A stretch of 64,000 nt of DNA, from assembly GCF_013004645.1 (NCBI RefSeq), contig NZ_JABEME010000002.1:62001-126000 (forward strand). The letters run 5' to 3'. This DNA comes from Stenotrophomonas africana. GTDB lineage: Bacteria > Pseudomonadota > Gammaproteobacteria > Xanthomonadales > Xanthomonadaceae. The notes beneath the pieces are model-generated. The model was not told the DNA's origin. It ran no database searches and saw only the letters and a program-made list of their open reading frames with translations. A program made the translations under genes and the position numbers. This document shows, piece after piece, positions 1-8,599 of the stretch (positions are counted from its first letter, which is position 1; each line of letters opens with the position of its first letter).

Positions 1-1
1 C

Positions 2-2371
2 GCCCAGCTGGTGCGCCCGGGCATCGAGCTGGTCAACACCATGACCGGCAGCCGCATGGATTCGGATGCGGCGGTGATGGAGAAGTTCGGCGTCCGCGCC
101 GACCAGATCATCGACCTGCTGGCGCTGATGGGCGACGCGGTCGACAACGTGCCGGGCGTGGAGAAATGCGGGCCGAAGACCGCCGCCAAGTGGCTGGCCG
201 AGTACCAGCACCTGGACGGCGTGATGGCGGCCGCGCCGACCATGAAGGGCAAGATCGGCGAAAACCTGCGCGCCGCGCTGGAGCGCCTGCCGCTGAACCG
301 TGAGCTGGTGACCATCCGCACCGACGTCGCGCTGGAGGCCAGCCCGACCACGCTGGCCCTGCGCGAGCAGGACGTTCCGGAGCTGACCGAGCTGTATGCG
401 CGCTACGGCTTCACCCAGGCGCTGAAGGAGCTGGGGGCACCGCTGCCGGCGCCCGCCGCTGCCAGTGAGGCCACCCCAAGCCTGCGCGGCACCGCCGCCG
501 GCTTTGCCCGCGGCAGCGCCGAGGCACCGGCCGCGGGTACGCTGGATCCGGCGCTGGCGGCGCCGGGTGAATACGAGACCGTGCTGACCGCCGAGCAGCT
601 GCAGGCCTGGGTCGAGCGCCTGCAGCAGGCCGACCTGATCAGCTTCGATACCGAAACCGATGCGCTGGACGCGATGCGTGCGCGCCTGGTGGGTATCAGC
701 CTGGCGGTCGAGCCGGGCAAGGCCGCCTACATTCCGGTTGGCCATGATTACCCGGGTGCGCCAGCCCAGCTGCCGATGCAGCAGGTGCTGGATGCACTGC
801 GCCCGGTGCTGCAGGACCCGGCGAAGAAGAAACTGGGCCAGCACGGCAAGTACGACCTGCATGTGCTGCGCCGTCACGGCGTGGAGGTGCAGGGTTACCA
901 CGACGACACCATGCTCGAGAGCTTCGTGCTCAACTCCACTGCCACCCGCCACGACATGGATTCGCTGGCGCTGCGTTACCTGGGCTACAGCACCATCAAG
1001 TTCGAGGACGTGGCCGGCAAGGGTGCCAAGCAGATTCCGTTCTCGCAGGTGGGCATCGATGAAGCCAGCCGCTATGCGGCCGAGGACGCCGACATCACGC
1101 TGCGCCTGCACCGTGCGCTGCAGCCGCAACTGTTGGCCGAACGGGCGTTGGACAGCGTGTACCGCGACATCGAAATGCCGCTGGTGCCGGTGCTGACCAG
1201 CATCGAAGCCAACGGCGTGCGGATCGACACCGACGAACTGCGCCGGCAGAGCCAGGACCTGTCCTCACGCATGTTGGCGGCGCAGCAGAAGGCCACCGAA
1301 CTGGCCGGACGCAGCTTCAACCTGGATTCGCCCAAGCAGTTGCAGGCGGTACTGTTCGACGAGCTGAAGCTGCCGGCGGTGGTGAAGACCCCGAAGGGCC
1401 AGCCGAGTACCAATGAAGAGGCGCTGGAGGCCATTGCCGACCAGCATGAGCTGCCGCGGGTGATCCTCGACTACCGCGGCCTGGCCAAGCTGCGCAGCAC
1501 CTACACCGACAAGCTGCCGGAGATGGTCAACCCGGACACCGGCCGGGTGCACACCAGCTACCACCAGTCCGGTGCCGCCACCGGCCGCCTGTCCTCGTCG
1601 GACCCGAACCTGCAGAACATCCCGATCCGCACCGAGGACGGCCGCCGCATCCGCCGCGCGTTCGTGGCGCCGGAAGGCTTCCAGCTGCTGGCGGCCGATT
1701 ACTCGCAGATCGAGCTGCGGATCATGGCCCACCTGTCCGAAGACCCGGGCCTGGTGCGCGCCTTCGAGCAGGGTGCCGACGTGCACCGTGCCACCGCCGC
1801 CGAGGTGTTCGGGCGTACGCTGGAGGACGTGACGCCGAACGAGCGCCGCGCCGCCAAGGCGATCAACTTCGGGCTGATGTACGGCATGAGCGCCTTCGGC
1901 CTGGCCCGCAACCTGGGCATCGACCGTGGCCAGGCGCAGGACTATGTGGCGCTGTACTTCAGCCGCTACCCGGGCGTGCGCGACTTCATGGAGCGGATGC
2001 GCCAGCAGGCCCGCGACCAGGGCTATGTGGAAACCCTGTTTGGTCGTCGCCTGTACCTGAACGACATTCATGCACGTAACCAGGGCCTGCGCGCCGGTGC
2101 CGAACGCGCGGCGATCAACGCGCCGATGCAGGGCACCGCCGCCGACATCATCAAACGCGCGATGGTGGACGTGGACCAGTGGCTGCGTGACAGCGGCGCA
2201 CCGGCACGGATGATCCTGCAGGTGCACGATGAACTGGTGTTCGAAACCGAAAGCAGTTTCGTCGAAGACTTGCGTTTGCAGGTGGTGGAGCGCATGTCGC
2301 AAGCGGCCAAGTTGCGGGTGCCGCTGGTGGTCGATACCGGCATCGGCAACAACTGGGACGAAGCGCACTGA
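2..2371 (+). CDS. polA: DNA polymerase I, 5'-truncated by the window edge
   Basis: This is a replication and repair polymerase that fills gaps and removes Okazaki primers. The frame is open from base 2, so about 140 N-terminal residues lie outside the window (789 residues are present; the usual length is about 930). The end of the 5' nuclease is seen in the helix-hairpin motif DNVPGVEKCGPKTAAKWL (nt 140-200). A 3'-5' exonuclease domain follows with FDTETD, HGKYDLH and YAAEDAD, so the proofreading acidic residues appear intact. The polymerase domain carries motif A DYSQIELR (near nt 1700), motif B RRAAKAINFGLMYG (near nt 1845) and motif C QVHDELVFE (near nt 2220). It ends in TGA at 2371. The gene behind it is an sRNA, as is usual for polA in this family. 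The identification is very secure. Confidence 0.97.
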   Translation, partial: AQLVRPGIELVNTMTGSRMDSDAAVMEKFGVRADQIIDLLALMGDAVDNVPGVEKCGPKTAAKWLAEYQHLDGVMAAAPTMKGKIGENLRAALERLPLNRELVTIRTDVALEASPTTLALREQDVPELTELYARYGFTQALKELGAPLPAPAAASEATPSLRGTAAGFARGSAEAPAAGTLDPALAAPGEYETVLTAEQLQAWVERLQQADLISFDTETDALDAMRARLVGISLAVEPGKAAYIPVGHDYPGAPAQLPMQQVLDALRPVLQDPAKKKLGQHGKYDLHVLRRHGVEVQGYHDDTMLESFVLNSTATRHDMDSLALRYLGYSTIKFEDVAGKGAKQIPFSQVGIDEASRYAAEDADITLRLHRALQPQLLAERALDSVYRDIEMPLVPVLTSIEANGVRIDTDELRRQSQDLSSRMLAAQQKATELAGRSFNLDSPKQLQAVLFDELKLPAVVKTPKGQPSTNEEALEAIADQHELPRVILDYRGLAKLRSTYTDKLPEMVNPDTGRVHTSYHQSGAATGRLSSSDPNLQNIPIRTEDGRRIRRAFVAPEGFQLLAADYSQIELRIMAHLSEDPGLVRAFEQGADVHRATAAEVFGRTLEDVTPNERRAAKAINFGLMYGMSAFGLARNLGIDRGQAQDYVALYFSRYPGVRDFMERMRQQARDQGYVETLFGRRLYLNDIHARNQGLRAGAERAAINAPMQGTAADIIKRAMVDVDQWLRDSGAPARMILQVHDELVFETESSFVEDLRLQVVERMSQAAKLRVPLVVDTGIGNNWDEAH

Positions 2372-2512
2372 AGGTGTTTCAGGCGGAAAACGACGTGAAT
2401 TCGTTCATTCGTCAGAGGTTTCTGACTCGATCATGAATGTTTCCCCGGTCGATGTTCATTAAATTGGGCCCCTTCACGAACCGTTAGTGTTCGGAGTGCT
2501 TCTATAACTCTC

Positions 2513-2638
2513 GACAGGCGCAATGCCTGTTGTGGATCTCTCCCATCCCCTGGAGCAGATCTCGGAACGGGGACTCCTCCCCAAGTGCCCGTTCCCCGGC
2601 CCCGTTGACCTCCCCCTGGTCAGCGGGGCTTTTTATTT
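2513..2638 (+). ncRNA. sX13-like small RNA with C-rich hairpin loops
   Basis: The stretch between polA and the next gene folds into hairpins that expose C-rich loops. The stem 2564-2571/2588-2595 (GGAACGGG with CCCGTTCC) shows CCTCCCC in its loop. The 3' stem 2599-2610/2618-2629 has a TCCCCCT loop and is followed by CTTTTTATTT, which makes it an intrinsic terminator. A -10-like TATAAC lies at 2503-2508, so the 5' end is probably near 2513-2516 and the RNA about 115-125 nt. In Xanthomonas the sRNA sX13 lies directly downstream of polA, is about 115 nt long and binds G-rich mRNA leaders with C-rich loops. Position, size and loops all fit. The exact 5' end is inferred. Confidence 0.75.
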
Positions 2639-2699
2639 GCGCCGCCGGCACTTCGGACCCCAGATGCTAGGCTGGGCGACCGTTCCACAGGGGAAGACC

Positions 2700-3179
2700 A
2701 TGCCCGACCTGTTCGCACTGGCAATGCCCTGGTGGGAATTCATCCTGCGCGCGGTGGTGGTCTATGTCGTGGTGCTGGGCATGGTCCGCCTCGGCGGAAA
2801 ACGCGCGCTGGGCCAGATCACGCCGTTCGACGTGCTGTTGATCGTGCTGCTGGGCAATGCGGTGCAGAACGCGCTGCTGGGCACGGACACTTCGCTGGGT
2901 GGAGGCCTGTTGCTGGCCGCCACCCTCATCCTGCTCAATTACGGGGTGGGCTGGCTGACCACCCGGAATCGCCGTATGGAGCGGATGATCGAAGGAGAAC
3001 CCACCGTGATCGCGCGCGATGGCCGGCTTTTGGAGGGTGTTCTCCGCCGCGAACTGATCAGTCGCGCTGATTTCGACGCCGCGCTGCGCCAGCAGGGCGG
3101 GCTGCAGATCGAAGACGTGCAGATCGCCCTGCTGGAGACGACCGGACACATCACCATCATTCCGCGGAAGAGCACCTGA
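2700..3179 (+). CDS. DUF421 (YetF-type) membrane protein
   Basis: The product is a 159-residue inner-membrane protein of unknown function. Three hydrophobic segments lie in the first 85 residues, followed by a short soluble DUF421/YetF domain (RDGRLLEGVLRRELISRADF, then LQIEDVQIALLE). The motif KRALGQITPFDVLLIVLLGN after the first helix is typical of the family. I chose the ATG at 2700 because AGGGGAAG lies just upstream. An in-frame start at 2523 would place coding sequence across the sX13-like RNA and its terminator, so it was not used. The gene is followed by a GTAG-type palindrome. What the protein does is not known; YetF relatives have been linked to spore or envelope functions in Bacillus. 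Confidence 0.85.
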   Translation: MPDLFALAMPWWEFILRAVVVYVVVLGMVRLGGKRALGQITPFDVLLIVLLGNAVQNALLGTDTSLGGGLLLAATLILLNYGVGWLTTRNRRMERMIEGEPTVIARDGRLLEGVLRRELISRADFDAALRQQGGLQIEDVQIALLETTGHITIIPRKST

Positions 3180-3183
3180 TCGT

Positions 3184-3209
3184 GTAGCGCCGAGCATGGG
3201 CTCGGCGCT
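3184..3209. repeat. SMAG-type GTAG palindrome
   Basis: GTAG is followed by a perfect 9-bp inverted repeat (AGCGCCGAG / CTCGGCGCT) between two convergent genes. It matches the single-hairpin form of the GTAG palindromes dispersed in S. maltophilia and could form a transcript end for both genes, though there is no T-run. Confidence 0.75.
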
Positions 3210-3221
3210 GCACGGCATCAT

Positions 3222-4385
3222 TCATGGTGTGCAGCGGGTAGTGCCGGCCGCCGGTTTGCGCTCGTAGTAGGCGAAACGGTTGCCGCTGTCGATGCCGACC
3301 AGGTTGCCGTTCTGCAGCAGCTGCAGCACGAAGTCGCTGCCGATATCGCGATGGATGAGGATGCGGCCGTCGCGCAGGCTCGCCCGCAGTGGCTGTTCGC
3401 GGCCACCGGCCTCAACCACACCCCCCTCGAGGAAGCGCAGCTGCGACAACACGCTGCGCTCGGCTTCAAAGCTGCCACAGGGCAGTGCGGTGGCCGGCAC
3501 CGGCGTGAGCGCGGAGGTGGAGGCGCTGGCGAGAACGGCAAGGTCCTTGGCCGGACCGCAGGCCGGGGCATCGGCGCGCTGGGCACAGGATCGCTGCAGC
3601 GCATCGCGGGCCTGCTGCAGGCGGCCACTGCTCCACAAGGTTTCAGCGGTGTCGGCGCAGAACGTTTCGCCCTGCTGCACGCGGCAAAGGTCGATCAGTT
3701 CATCAAGCTGCGCGGGCGGCAGGGGCGCATCCACGGAATGCTGCAGGCCGAGCAGGGCCTTGCCCATCATTTCCGAGGCAATCTCCTTGGCTGCCGTCAT
3801 GCAACCCTCGGCGTCGAACGACGGCAGCTCCTTCCTGCAGATCTCGGGAATCGGCGGTTCCTCCGTTTTGGGCGCGGCGTCCTTGGCCTGCTGCTGGTAG
3901 GTCTCCAGCAGACGCATGCAGGCTGCGCCCACGCCTTCAACGCACCATGCATGAAGCTTCTGGGGAGCGGCCTCCGGCAGCGCTTCCAGGCAGTCGGAGG
4001 TGTTCATCACGCAACCGCCCTCGATGAGTTCCGGCATCGTCTTGCAGGCGGCGGCGTGCTCACGGGTGAACTCGCGATAGGGCGTGCTGATCGTGCGGTC
4101 GTTGTCCGAGAAGTACCAGTTTTCCAGCTGGCCGGTGGACAGGTTGCCGGTACCGAGCACGTCTTCCTGGCGGGCAACGCGCAGTTCCTCGGTGGCCTGG
4201 TAGGGGCCGGACAGGAAGCCGTGTCCTTCGCTCTCCAGGGTCAGCGTGGTGTTGCCGCCGCTGTCCTTGTAGGTGCCGCAGGCCATCGATTGCGCGGCAG
4301 CCGGCAGGCTGGCCGAGGCCAGCGCGAGCAACAGCAGGGAGCGCCAGCCCGCAGCGCGGGGGCGGAGGGAAACAGCGGCAGGCAT
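3222..4385 (-). CDS. exported cysteine-rich protein of unknown function, paralogue C
   Basis: I do not recognise a named family. The 387-residue product starts with a basic stretch and a hydrophobic signal peptide ending near AAAQS, so it is probably periplasmic. A short beta-type motif CGTYKDSGGNTTLTLES begins the mature protein and a related unit, LPCGSFEAER...YYERKP, closes it. The middle is helical with spaced cysteine pairs such as WCVEGVGAAC, LCRVQQGETFC and SCAQRADAPAC, which would suit disulphide-linked helical hairpins like those of Sel1-like repeats (inference). It is clearly related to the proteins at 5383-6570 and 6604-7554. It lies 95 bases downstream of hemF on the same strand. 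Confidence 0.8.
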   Translation of the reverse strand: MPAAVSLRPRAAGWRSLLLLALASASLPAAAQSMACGTYKDSGGNTTLTLESEGHGFLSGPYQATEELRVARQEDVLGTGNLSTGQLENWYFSDNDRTISTPYREFTREHAAACKTMPELIEGGCVMNTSDCLEALPEAAPQKLHAWCVEGVGAACMRLLETYQQQAKDAAPKTEEPPIPEICRKELPSFDAEGCMTAAKEIASEMMGKALLGLQHSVDAPLPPAQLDELIDLCRVQQGETFCADTAETLWSSGRLQQARDALQRSCAQRADAPACGPAKDLAVLASASTSALTPVPATALPCGSFEAERSVLSQLRFLEGGVVEAGGREQPLRASLRDGRILIHRDIGSDFVLQLLQNGNLVGIDSGNRFAYYERKPAAGTTRCTP

Positions 4386-4480
4386 GGGTCATCCTTGAAG
4401 GAAGTGGGACAGGGCCTGTCCGGTGCGGGGCGCACCACAGGCAGGAGAAAGTGCCACGCGTCAGGCGTGGCGCCGGAAGA

Positions 4481-5377
4481 TCAGAGCCAGTCGCGCGGCA
4501 CCAGATAGTCGGCCAGGCGCGCCTCGGCGCTGCCCGCTTCCGGACTGAAGCCGTACTCCCAACGCACCCGCGGCGGCAGGCTCATCAGGATGCTTTCGCT
4601 GCGGCCACCGCTCTGCAGACCGAACAGCGTGCCGCGGTCATAGACCAGGTTGAACTCCACATAGCGGCCGCGACGGTACAGCTGGAACTCGCGTTCGCGC
4701 TCGCCATGCGCGGTGTCCTTGCGCTGCTGCACGATCGGCAGGTAGGCGTCGAGGAAGCCATCACCGACCGCGCGCAGGTAATCGAAATCGCGCTCGAAGT
4801 CGCCGTGCAGGTCGTCGAAGAACAGACCGCCGACACCGCGCGTTTCATTGCGGTGCCGCAGGAAGAAGTACTCGTCGCACCAGCGCTTGTGTGCGGCATA
4901 ACGTTCTTCGCCGAACGGCGTGCACAGGTCGCGCGCAACCCGGTGCCAGTGCTGCACGTCCTCGTCGAACGGATAGAACGGGGTCAGGTCGAAGCCGCCG
5001 CCGAACCAGCTGGCCACCACTTCGCCGTCGCGCTGTGCCTGGAAGAAGCGCACGTTGGCATGGGTGGTCGGCACGTAGGGATTGAGCGGGTGGAACACCA
5101 GCGACACGCCGGTGGCACGCCAGGAGGCGCCGGCCAGTTCCGGGCGGTTGGCCGAGGCCGACGGCGGCAGGCGGCTGCCGGCCACGTCGGAGAAGCCGAT
5201 GCCGGCCTGCTCGAACACCGCACCGTCGCGCAGCACGCGGGTACGCCCGCCACCGCCCTCGGCCCGCTGCCACAGGTCTTCCTGGAAGCGGGCCTGGCCG
5301 TCGGCGGCCTCGATCGCCGCACAGATGCGGTCCTGCAGGTCGGTGAGGTAGGCGCGAACGCGCTCGAATTCGTTCAT
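4481..5377 (-). CDS. hemF: oxygen-dependent coproporphyrinogen-III oxidase
   Basis: The enzyme converts coproporphyrinogen III to protoporphyrinogen IX with O2 in heme synthesis, in the cytoplasm. The 298-residue length is normal. The family signatures are present: [33 protein letters not shown] and [12 protein letters not shown] followed by ESILMSLPP. The start at 5377 ([11 protein letters not shown]) gives the standard N-terminus; a longer upstream frame exists but runs into the preceding gene. It begins five bases after the stop of the cysteine-rich gene 5383-6570 and is probably co-transcribed with it. Its position inside an array of unrelated exported proteins is unusual. Confidence 0.96.
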   Translation of the reverse strand: MNEFERVRAYLTDLQDRICAAIEAADGQARFQEDLWQRAEGGGGRTRVLRDGAVFEQAGIGFSDVAGSRLPPSASANRPELAGASWRATGVSLVFHPLNPYVPTTHANVRFFQAQRDGEVVASWFGGGFDLTPFYPFDEDVQHWHRVARDLCTPFGEERYAAHKRWCDEYFFLRHRNETRGVGGLFFDDLHGDFERDFDYLRAVGDGFLDAYLPIVQQRKDTAHGEREREFQLYRRGRYVEFNLVYDRGTLFGLQSGGRSESILMSLPPRVRWEYGFSPEAGSAEARLADYLVPRDWL

Positions 5378-5382
5378 GGCGC

Positions 5383-6570
5383 CTACTTTACCGCAGGCCC
5401 TGTGCCGGTACCCGCGCGCGCGACGCAGCGGGGGGCCGACCCATCGCGCTGGTAGCGGGTGAAGCGGTTGTCGCGGTCGTTCGCCACCAGATCGCCATTG
5501 GCCAGCCGCCAGAACACCCGGTCCTCGCCTCTCCCGCTGCGCACGTGGACGGCTCCCTCGCGCAGGGTGGCAGGTTGCGCCTCCTGCCCCGCCACCCGGA
5601 CCTGGCCATCCTCGCCGAACACCAGGTCGCCGGCCTGTGCCTGGTAGCGGCCACAGGGCAGTGCGTCCAGAGGCGCTATGGCCAGATCCGCCGGTGACAG
5701 CGACGCCAGCGGCGTGGCCGTGCTGCAGGCCTGTGGATCCTCGCTGACCCTGCACGCCAGCTGCAGCGCATCGCGTGCAGGCAACAGGCGCTTGGAGGCC
5801 CACAACGCAACGGCGGTCGCATGGCAGAAGCTGGCGCTGGGATGTTCGCGGCACAGCGTGCTGACCTCGTCCAGCTGCTCAGCAGGCAGTGGCACCTGGT
5901 GCGGCGTGCTGCCTGCCAGTGAGAACGCCCAACCGATATCGCGTGCACGGCTGGCTGTCTCGGCTTGCTCGCACGCGTCCCGGTCGTAGCTCGCGGTGTC
6001 CTGTTCACAGGCCGCTGGCGTGGCCGGCTCTTCGCGATCGCTGGCAAGGGCCATTTCCACCAGCAGGTCGTTGCGGGCATCGCTGCGGTAGTCCTCGATC
6101 AGCAGATTGCAGGCGACGGGAACATCCTCGCGGCACCATTGTCGCCAGCGTTCGGGACCGGCGAGTGCCATGTCATCGATGCACTGCGCGATGTCCGCGC
6201 GGCAACTCCCGGCCGCAAACGCCGGTGCTGCGCGGCACTCGGTCGCGCTCTCCAACCTGTAGCGGTGGTCATCGCCGGCCAGGACGCGGCCGTCGCTGGC
6301 GATTTTCAGTGCGCTGACGTTGCCGGTGACCAGGCTGGCCATCACCAGCGACTCGCCCAGTCGCTCCAGGTTATACGGTTCGGGCGCCACGCCGGGCGCG
6401 AGCAGGCGGCCCTGCACAGGGCTTTCCACCTGCAGGCGGGTACCGCTGTCGGCGTCCTTGAAGGTGCCGCACAGCGGCGCCTGTGCGGACACGACCGGAC
6501 TCAGCAGCAACAGAAGCGCAGCACCCCACCCCCGTGACAGGCGGTGGCGGATGTCGGTGGCGGAAGGCAT
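5383..6570 (-). CDS. exported cysteine-rich protein of unknown function, paralogue B
   Basis: This 395-residue protein has a signal peptide (hydrophobic run [14 protein letters not shown]) and the same plan as its neighbours. An N-terminal unit starts with [20 protein letters not shown] helical centre has cysteine pairs ([41 protein letters not shown]). A C-terminal unit, [19 protein letters not shown]...RFTRYQRDG, closes it. The two CG-[YF]-type units look like copies of one small beta domain. It lies 33 bases after paralogue A and five bases before hemF, so all three are probably one operon. The function is unknown; a periplasmic location is inferred from the signal peptide. Confidence 0.8.
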   Translation of the reverse strand: MPSATDIRHRLSRGWGAALLLLLSPVVSAQAPLCGTFKDADSGTRLQVESPVQGRLLAPGVAPEPYNLERLGESLVMASLVTGNVSALKIASDGRVLAGDDHRYRLESATECRAAPAFAAGSCRADIAQCIDDMALAGPERWRQWCREDVPVACNLLIEDYRSDARNDLLVEMALASDREEPATPAACEQDTASYDRDACEQAETASRARDIGWAFSLAGSTPHQVPLPAEQLDEVSTLCREHPSASFCHATAVALWASKRLLPARDALQLACRVSEDPQACSTATPLASLSPADLAIAPLDALPCGRYQAQAGDLVFGEDGQVRVAGQEAQPATLREGAVHVRSGRGEDRVFWRLANGDLVANDRDNRFTRYQRDGSAPRCVARAGTGTGPAVK

Positions 6571-6603
6571 GCGGTAACTCCTGGCAGAACGGCAGCGTAA
6601 AGG

Positions 6604-7554
6604 TCAGTGATCATGGCCGGGCGCGGCCCGGCAGCGTGCGTTGGGGAGGGGCCGATACTGCTGGTAGCCGGTCTGCGTGTCCATGCCGAGCAGGTCGCCG
6701 TTGCCCAGCTGGCGCAGGACGAAGGTTTCGCCGTCCTGCTGCAGGTGGATGGCGCCGTCATGCAGGCGGCCGCGCGTGCCATCGCCGAAGTCGAGCCTGT
6801 CGACCTGGCCACCCTCGGCCTGGTAGCGGCCACAGGGCACCTGCTGGACCGGCACCAGGCGTAGATGGGCGCCGAGTTCACGCAATGGCGCGGTACGTTC
6901 GCAGGCACTGACGCGCCCCGCATCGCAGACCACCTGCAGCGCCTGCACGGCCAGCGTGGGTTCCAGCGCGATCAACTGCTGCTCGGCCACCTCGGTGCAG
7001 AAGCGCCCACCGCGCTGGTGCAGGCAGAGCCGCTGCAGCGTGGTGCGCTGCGCGGCAGGCAATGGTGCGTCCTGCTGACCGGCCGCGGCGGCCGGTGCAG
7101 CGAGAAAGTGGCGCAGCAGCGCCGAGCATCCAGCGCCGACGCCTTCCTCGCACGCGCCTTGCGCCTGTTGCGGGGGCGCATCCGCGAGCCGCGCAATGCA
7201 CAGCGCAGGTTGGCCCAGGCAGGCGCCGGGCGCGGGGGCGCGCTGGCAAGCCTGGGGTCGATGCAGCTCGAAGTCGGTCATACCGTCGTTGATATGCGCC
7301 CCGTCAGCAGCCACGCTGATGGCGGTGGATGCACCGTCGTCGAGAAACACCAGGTTCAGATCGCCGGCGCTGCGATCGATGCGCAGAGGTGCGCGTTCCT
7401 GACCGTCCAGAGCCCGATAGCCGGTGGTGGATGATTCGAACACCAGCGCCATGCCGCCATCGGTGCTGCGGTATTCGCCGCACTGCAGCGCGTTGGCGGC
7501 AGCAGGCAACGCGGCCAACAGCAGCAGTGCGGGGAGAAGGGTCAGCAAGCGCAT
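6604..7554 (-). CDS. exported cysteine-rich protein of unknown function, paralogue A
   Basis: This 316-residue protein begins with a clear signal peptide (MRLLTLLPALLLLAALPAAA, then NALQCGEYRS). It has the same order of parts as the two related proteins downstream: a beta-type CGEYRSTDGGMALVFES unit, a helical middle with cysteine pairs (ACLGQPALC, ACEEGVGAGC, LCLHQRGGRFC, VCDAGRVSAC) and a closing unit VPCGRYQAEGG...GYQQYRPLP. It is shorter because the central linker is reduced. It is probably the first gene of a unit A-B-hemF, with C following. No enzyme motif is visible. A structural, binding or inhibitor role in the periplasm is possible but not shown. Confidence 0.78.
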   Translation of the reverse strand: MRLLTLLPALLLLAALPAAANALQCGEYRSTDGGMALVFESSTTGYRALDGQERAPLRIDRSAGDLNLVFLDDGASTAISVAADGAHINDGMTDFELHRPQACQRAPAPGACLGQPALCIARLADAPPQQAQGACEEGVGAGCSALLRHFLAAPAAAAGQQDAPLPAAQRTTLQRLCLHQRGGRFCTEVAEQQLIALEPTLAVQALQVVCDAGRVSACERTAPLRELGAHLRLVPVQQVPCGRYQAEGGQVDRLDFGDGTRGRLHDGAIHLQQDGETFVLRQLGNGDLLGMDTQTGYQQYRPLPNARCRAAPGHDH

Positions 7555-7588
7555 GCGACGGTCCTTGTCGTGCGGGAAAAGGTGTGGC

Positions 7589-8149
7589 TCAGTGGAAGCG
7601 CGAGCGGATGTCCGGCCGCAACAGGCGCCAGGCCAACCAGCCCTGCAGGCCGAGGATCACAAATGACATGGCCACCACGGTCAGCGTGATCAACCAGCGT
7701 TTCAGATGGAGTTCCTGCTGCAGGACGGCGTCGTCGGAGAGAAACGGGATGACGTCACGCATGAACACGTCCAACCAGCCGGCGATCGCAAAGTTGGTCA
7801 ATGCGCTCAGCAGCAGGATCACCACAAAGCTCCACAGGCCCCAGCTGCGCTCGCGCAGCAGGCCCCAGCTGGCCAGGGTCGAGGCCAGGCACAGCAGCGC
7901 GACAATCATCGACGCGGCCACCGGATGCGCCAAAAGCCAGATCAGGCTGTGCAGGTGCTGGTCTTGCACTTCCCTCTCAACCAGGTGCCAGATCGGAAGG
8001 TTGTGCAGCGGCCACAGCAGCAGTCCCTGCATCACGAAGTAGACCGTGAGCAGCAGTGACAGCCAGAACGAAGCCTGTGCGATCGGGCGCACCCAGGCGT
8101 GATAGCCCGGCTGGACCAGCGAAGGAATCGGCGGGATCGACATTGACAT
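7589..8149 (-). CDS. four-helix membrane protein of unknown function
   Basis: The product is 186 residues and mostly hydrophobic. Four likely membrane helices are seen, including FWLSLLLTVYFVMQGLLLW, a helix around VAASMIVALLCLASTLASWG, SFVVILLLSALTNFAIAG, and a C-terminal one around TLTVVAMSFVILGLQGWL. A short soluble loop (DVFMRDVIPFLSDDAVLQQE) lies between the last two. AAGGACA precedes the start at 8149. An alternative ATG is two codons downstream. It lies 34 bases upstream of the cysteine-rich genes on the same strand. I recognise no family. Confidence 0.75.
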   Translation of the reverse strand: MSMSIPPIPSLVQPGYHAWVRPIAQASFWLSLLLTVYFVMQGLLLWPLHNLPIWHLVEREVQDQHLHSLIWLLAHPVAASMIVALLCLASTLASWGLLRERSWGLWSFVVILLLSALTNFAIAGWLDVFMRDVIPFLSDDAVLQQELHLKRWLITLTVVAMSFVILGLQGWLAWRLLRPDIRSRFH

Positions 8150-8179
8150 CCGGTGTCCTTGCGGTCGGCGCCCGCACGC

Positions 8180-8599
8180 TCAGCGGGCTGTCACCCGGGT
8201 GGCGACGGCCGGCAGGATATGGTGTTCGCTCAACGGTGCCAAGGGCTGGCCGTGCGGCGGCTGCAGCGGCACCCAGGCCAGTTCGGCGATCTCCGCGCGT
8301 GCCTGTGGCGTGCCGTCCACCTGCACCCACCATGCCTGCGCCTGCACGAGGTGGCCGGGCTCGTTCACCGCCCAGTCTTCGAACGTGCCCAGCGCGACGG
8401 CGGTCCCGGCGCACACCTGCACACCGAGTTCTTCGTCCAGTTCGCGCGCCAGTGCCTGCAGCGGTGCTTCGCCGGCTTCAGGCTTGCCACCGGGCTGGAT
8501 GAAGCGGCTGGCGCCGTGCTTGCGCACCACCAGCGCCCGGCCGCGGTCATCCAGGATGACCGCGGCCACGATATGGATCGTGGCCGCGGCGTTGCTCAC
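8180..8599 (-). CDS. NUDIX hydrolase
   Basis: The product is a small (139-residue) pyrophosphohydrolase of the NUDIX fold. It would hydrolyse a nucleoside diphosphate linked to another group; the substrate cannot be told from sequence. The NUDIX box is intact: GGKPEAGE, then seven residues, then RELDEELGV. The GTG start overlaps the TGA of the upstream peptidase gene by four bases (GTGA), so translation is probably coupled. The length is typical of stand-alone NUDIX proteins. Confidence 0.9.
   Translation of the reverse strand: MSNAAATIHIVAAVILDDRGRALVVRKHGASRFIQPGGKPEAGEAPLQALARELDEELGVQVCAGTAVALGTFEDWAVNEPGHLVQAQAWWVQVDGTPQARAEIAELAWVPLQPPHGQPLAPLSEHHILPAVATRVTAR

Noticed and set aside
2523-2699. 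Longer N-terminus for the DUF421 protein
   Set aside because: It would translate through the sRNA and its terminator; the ATG at 2700 has a good ribosome site and gives the family N-terminus.
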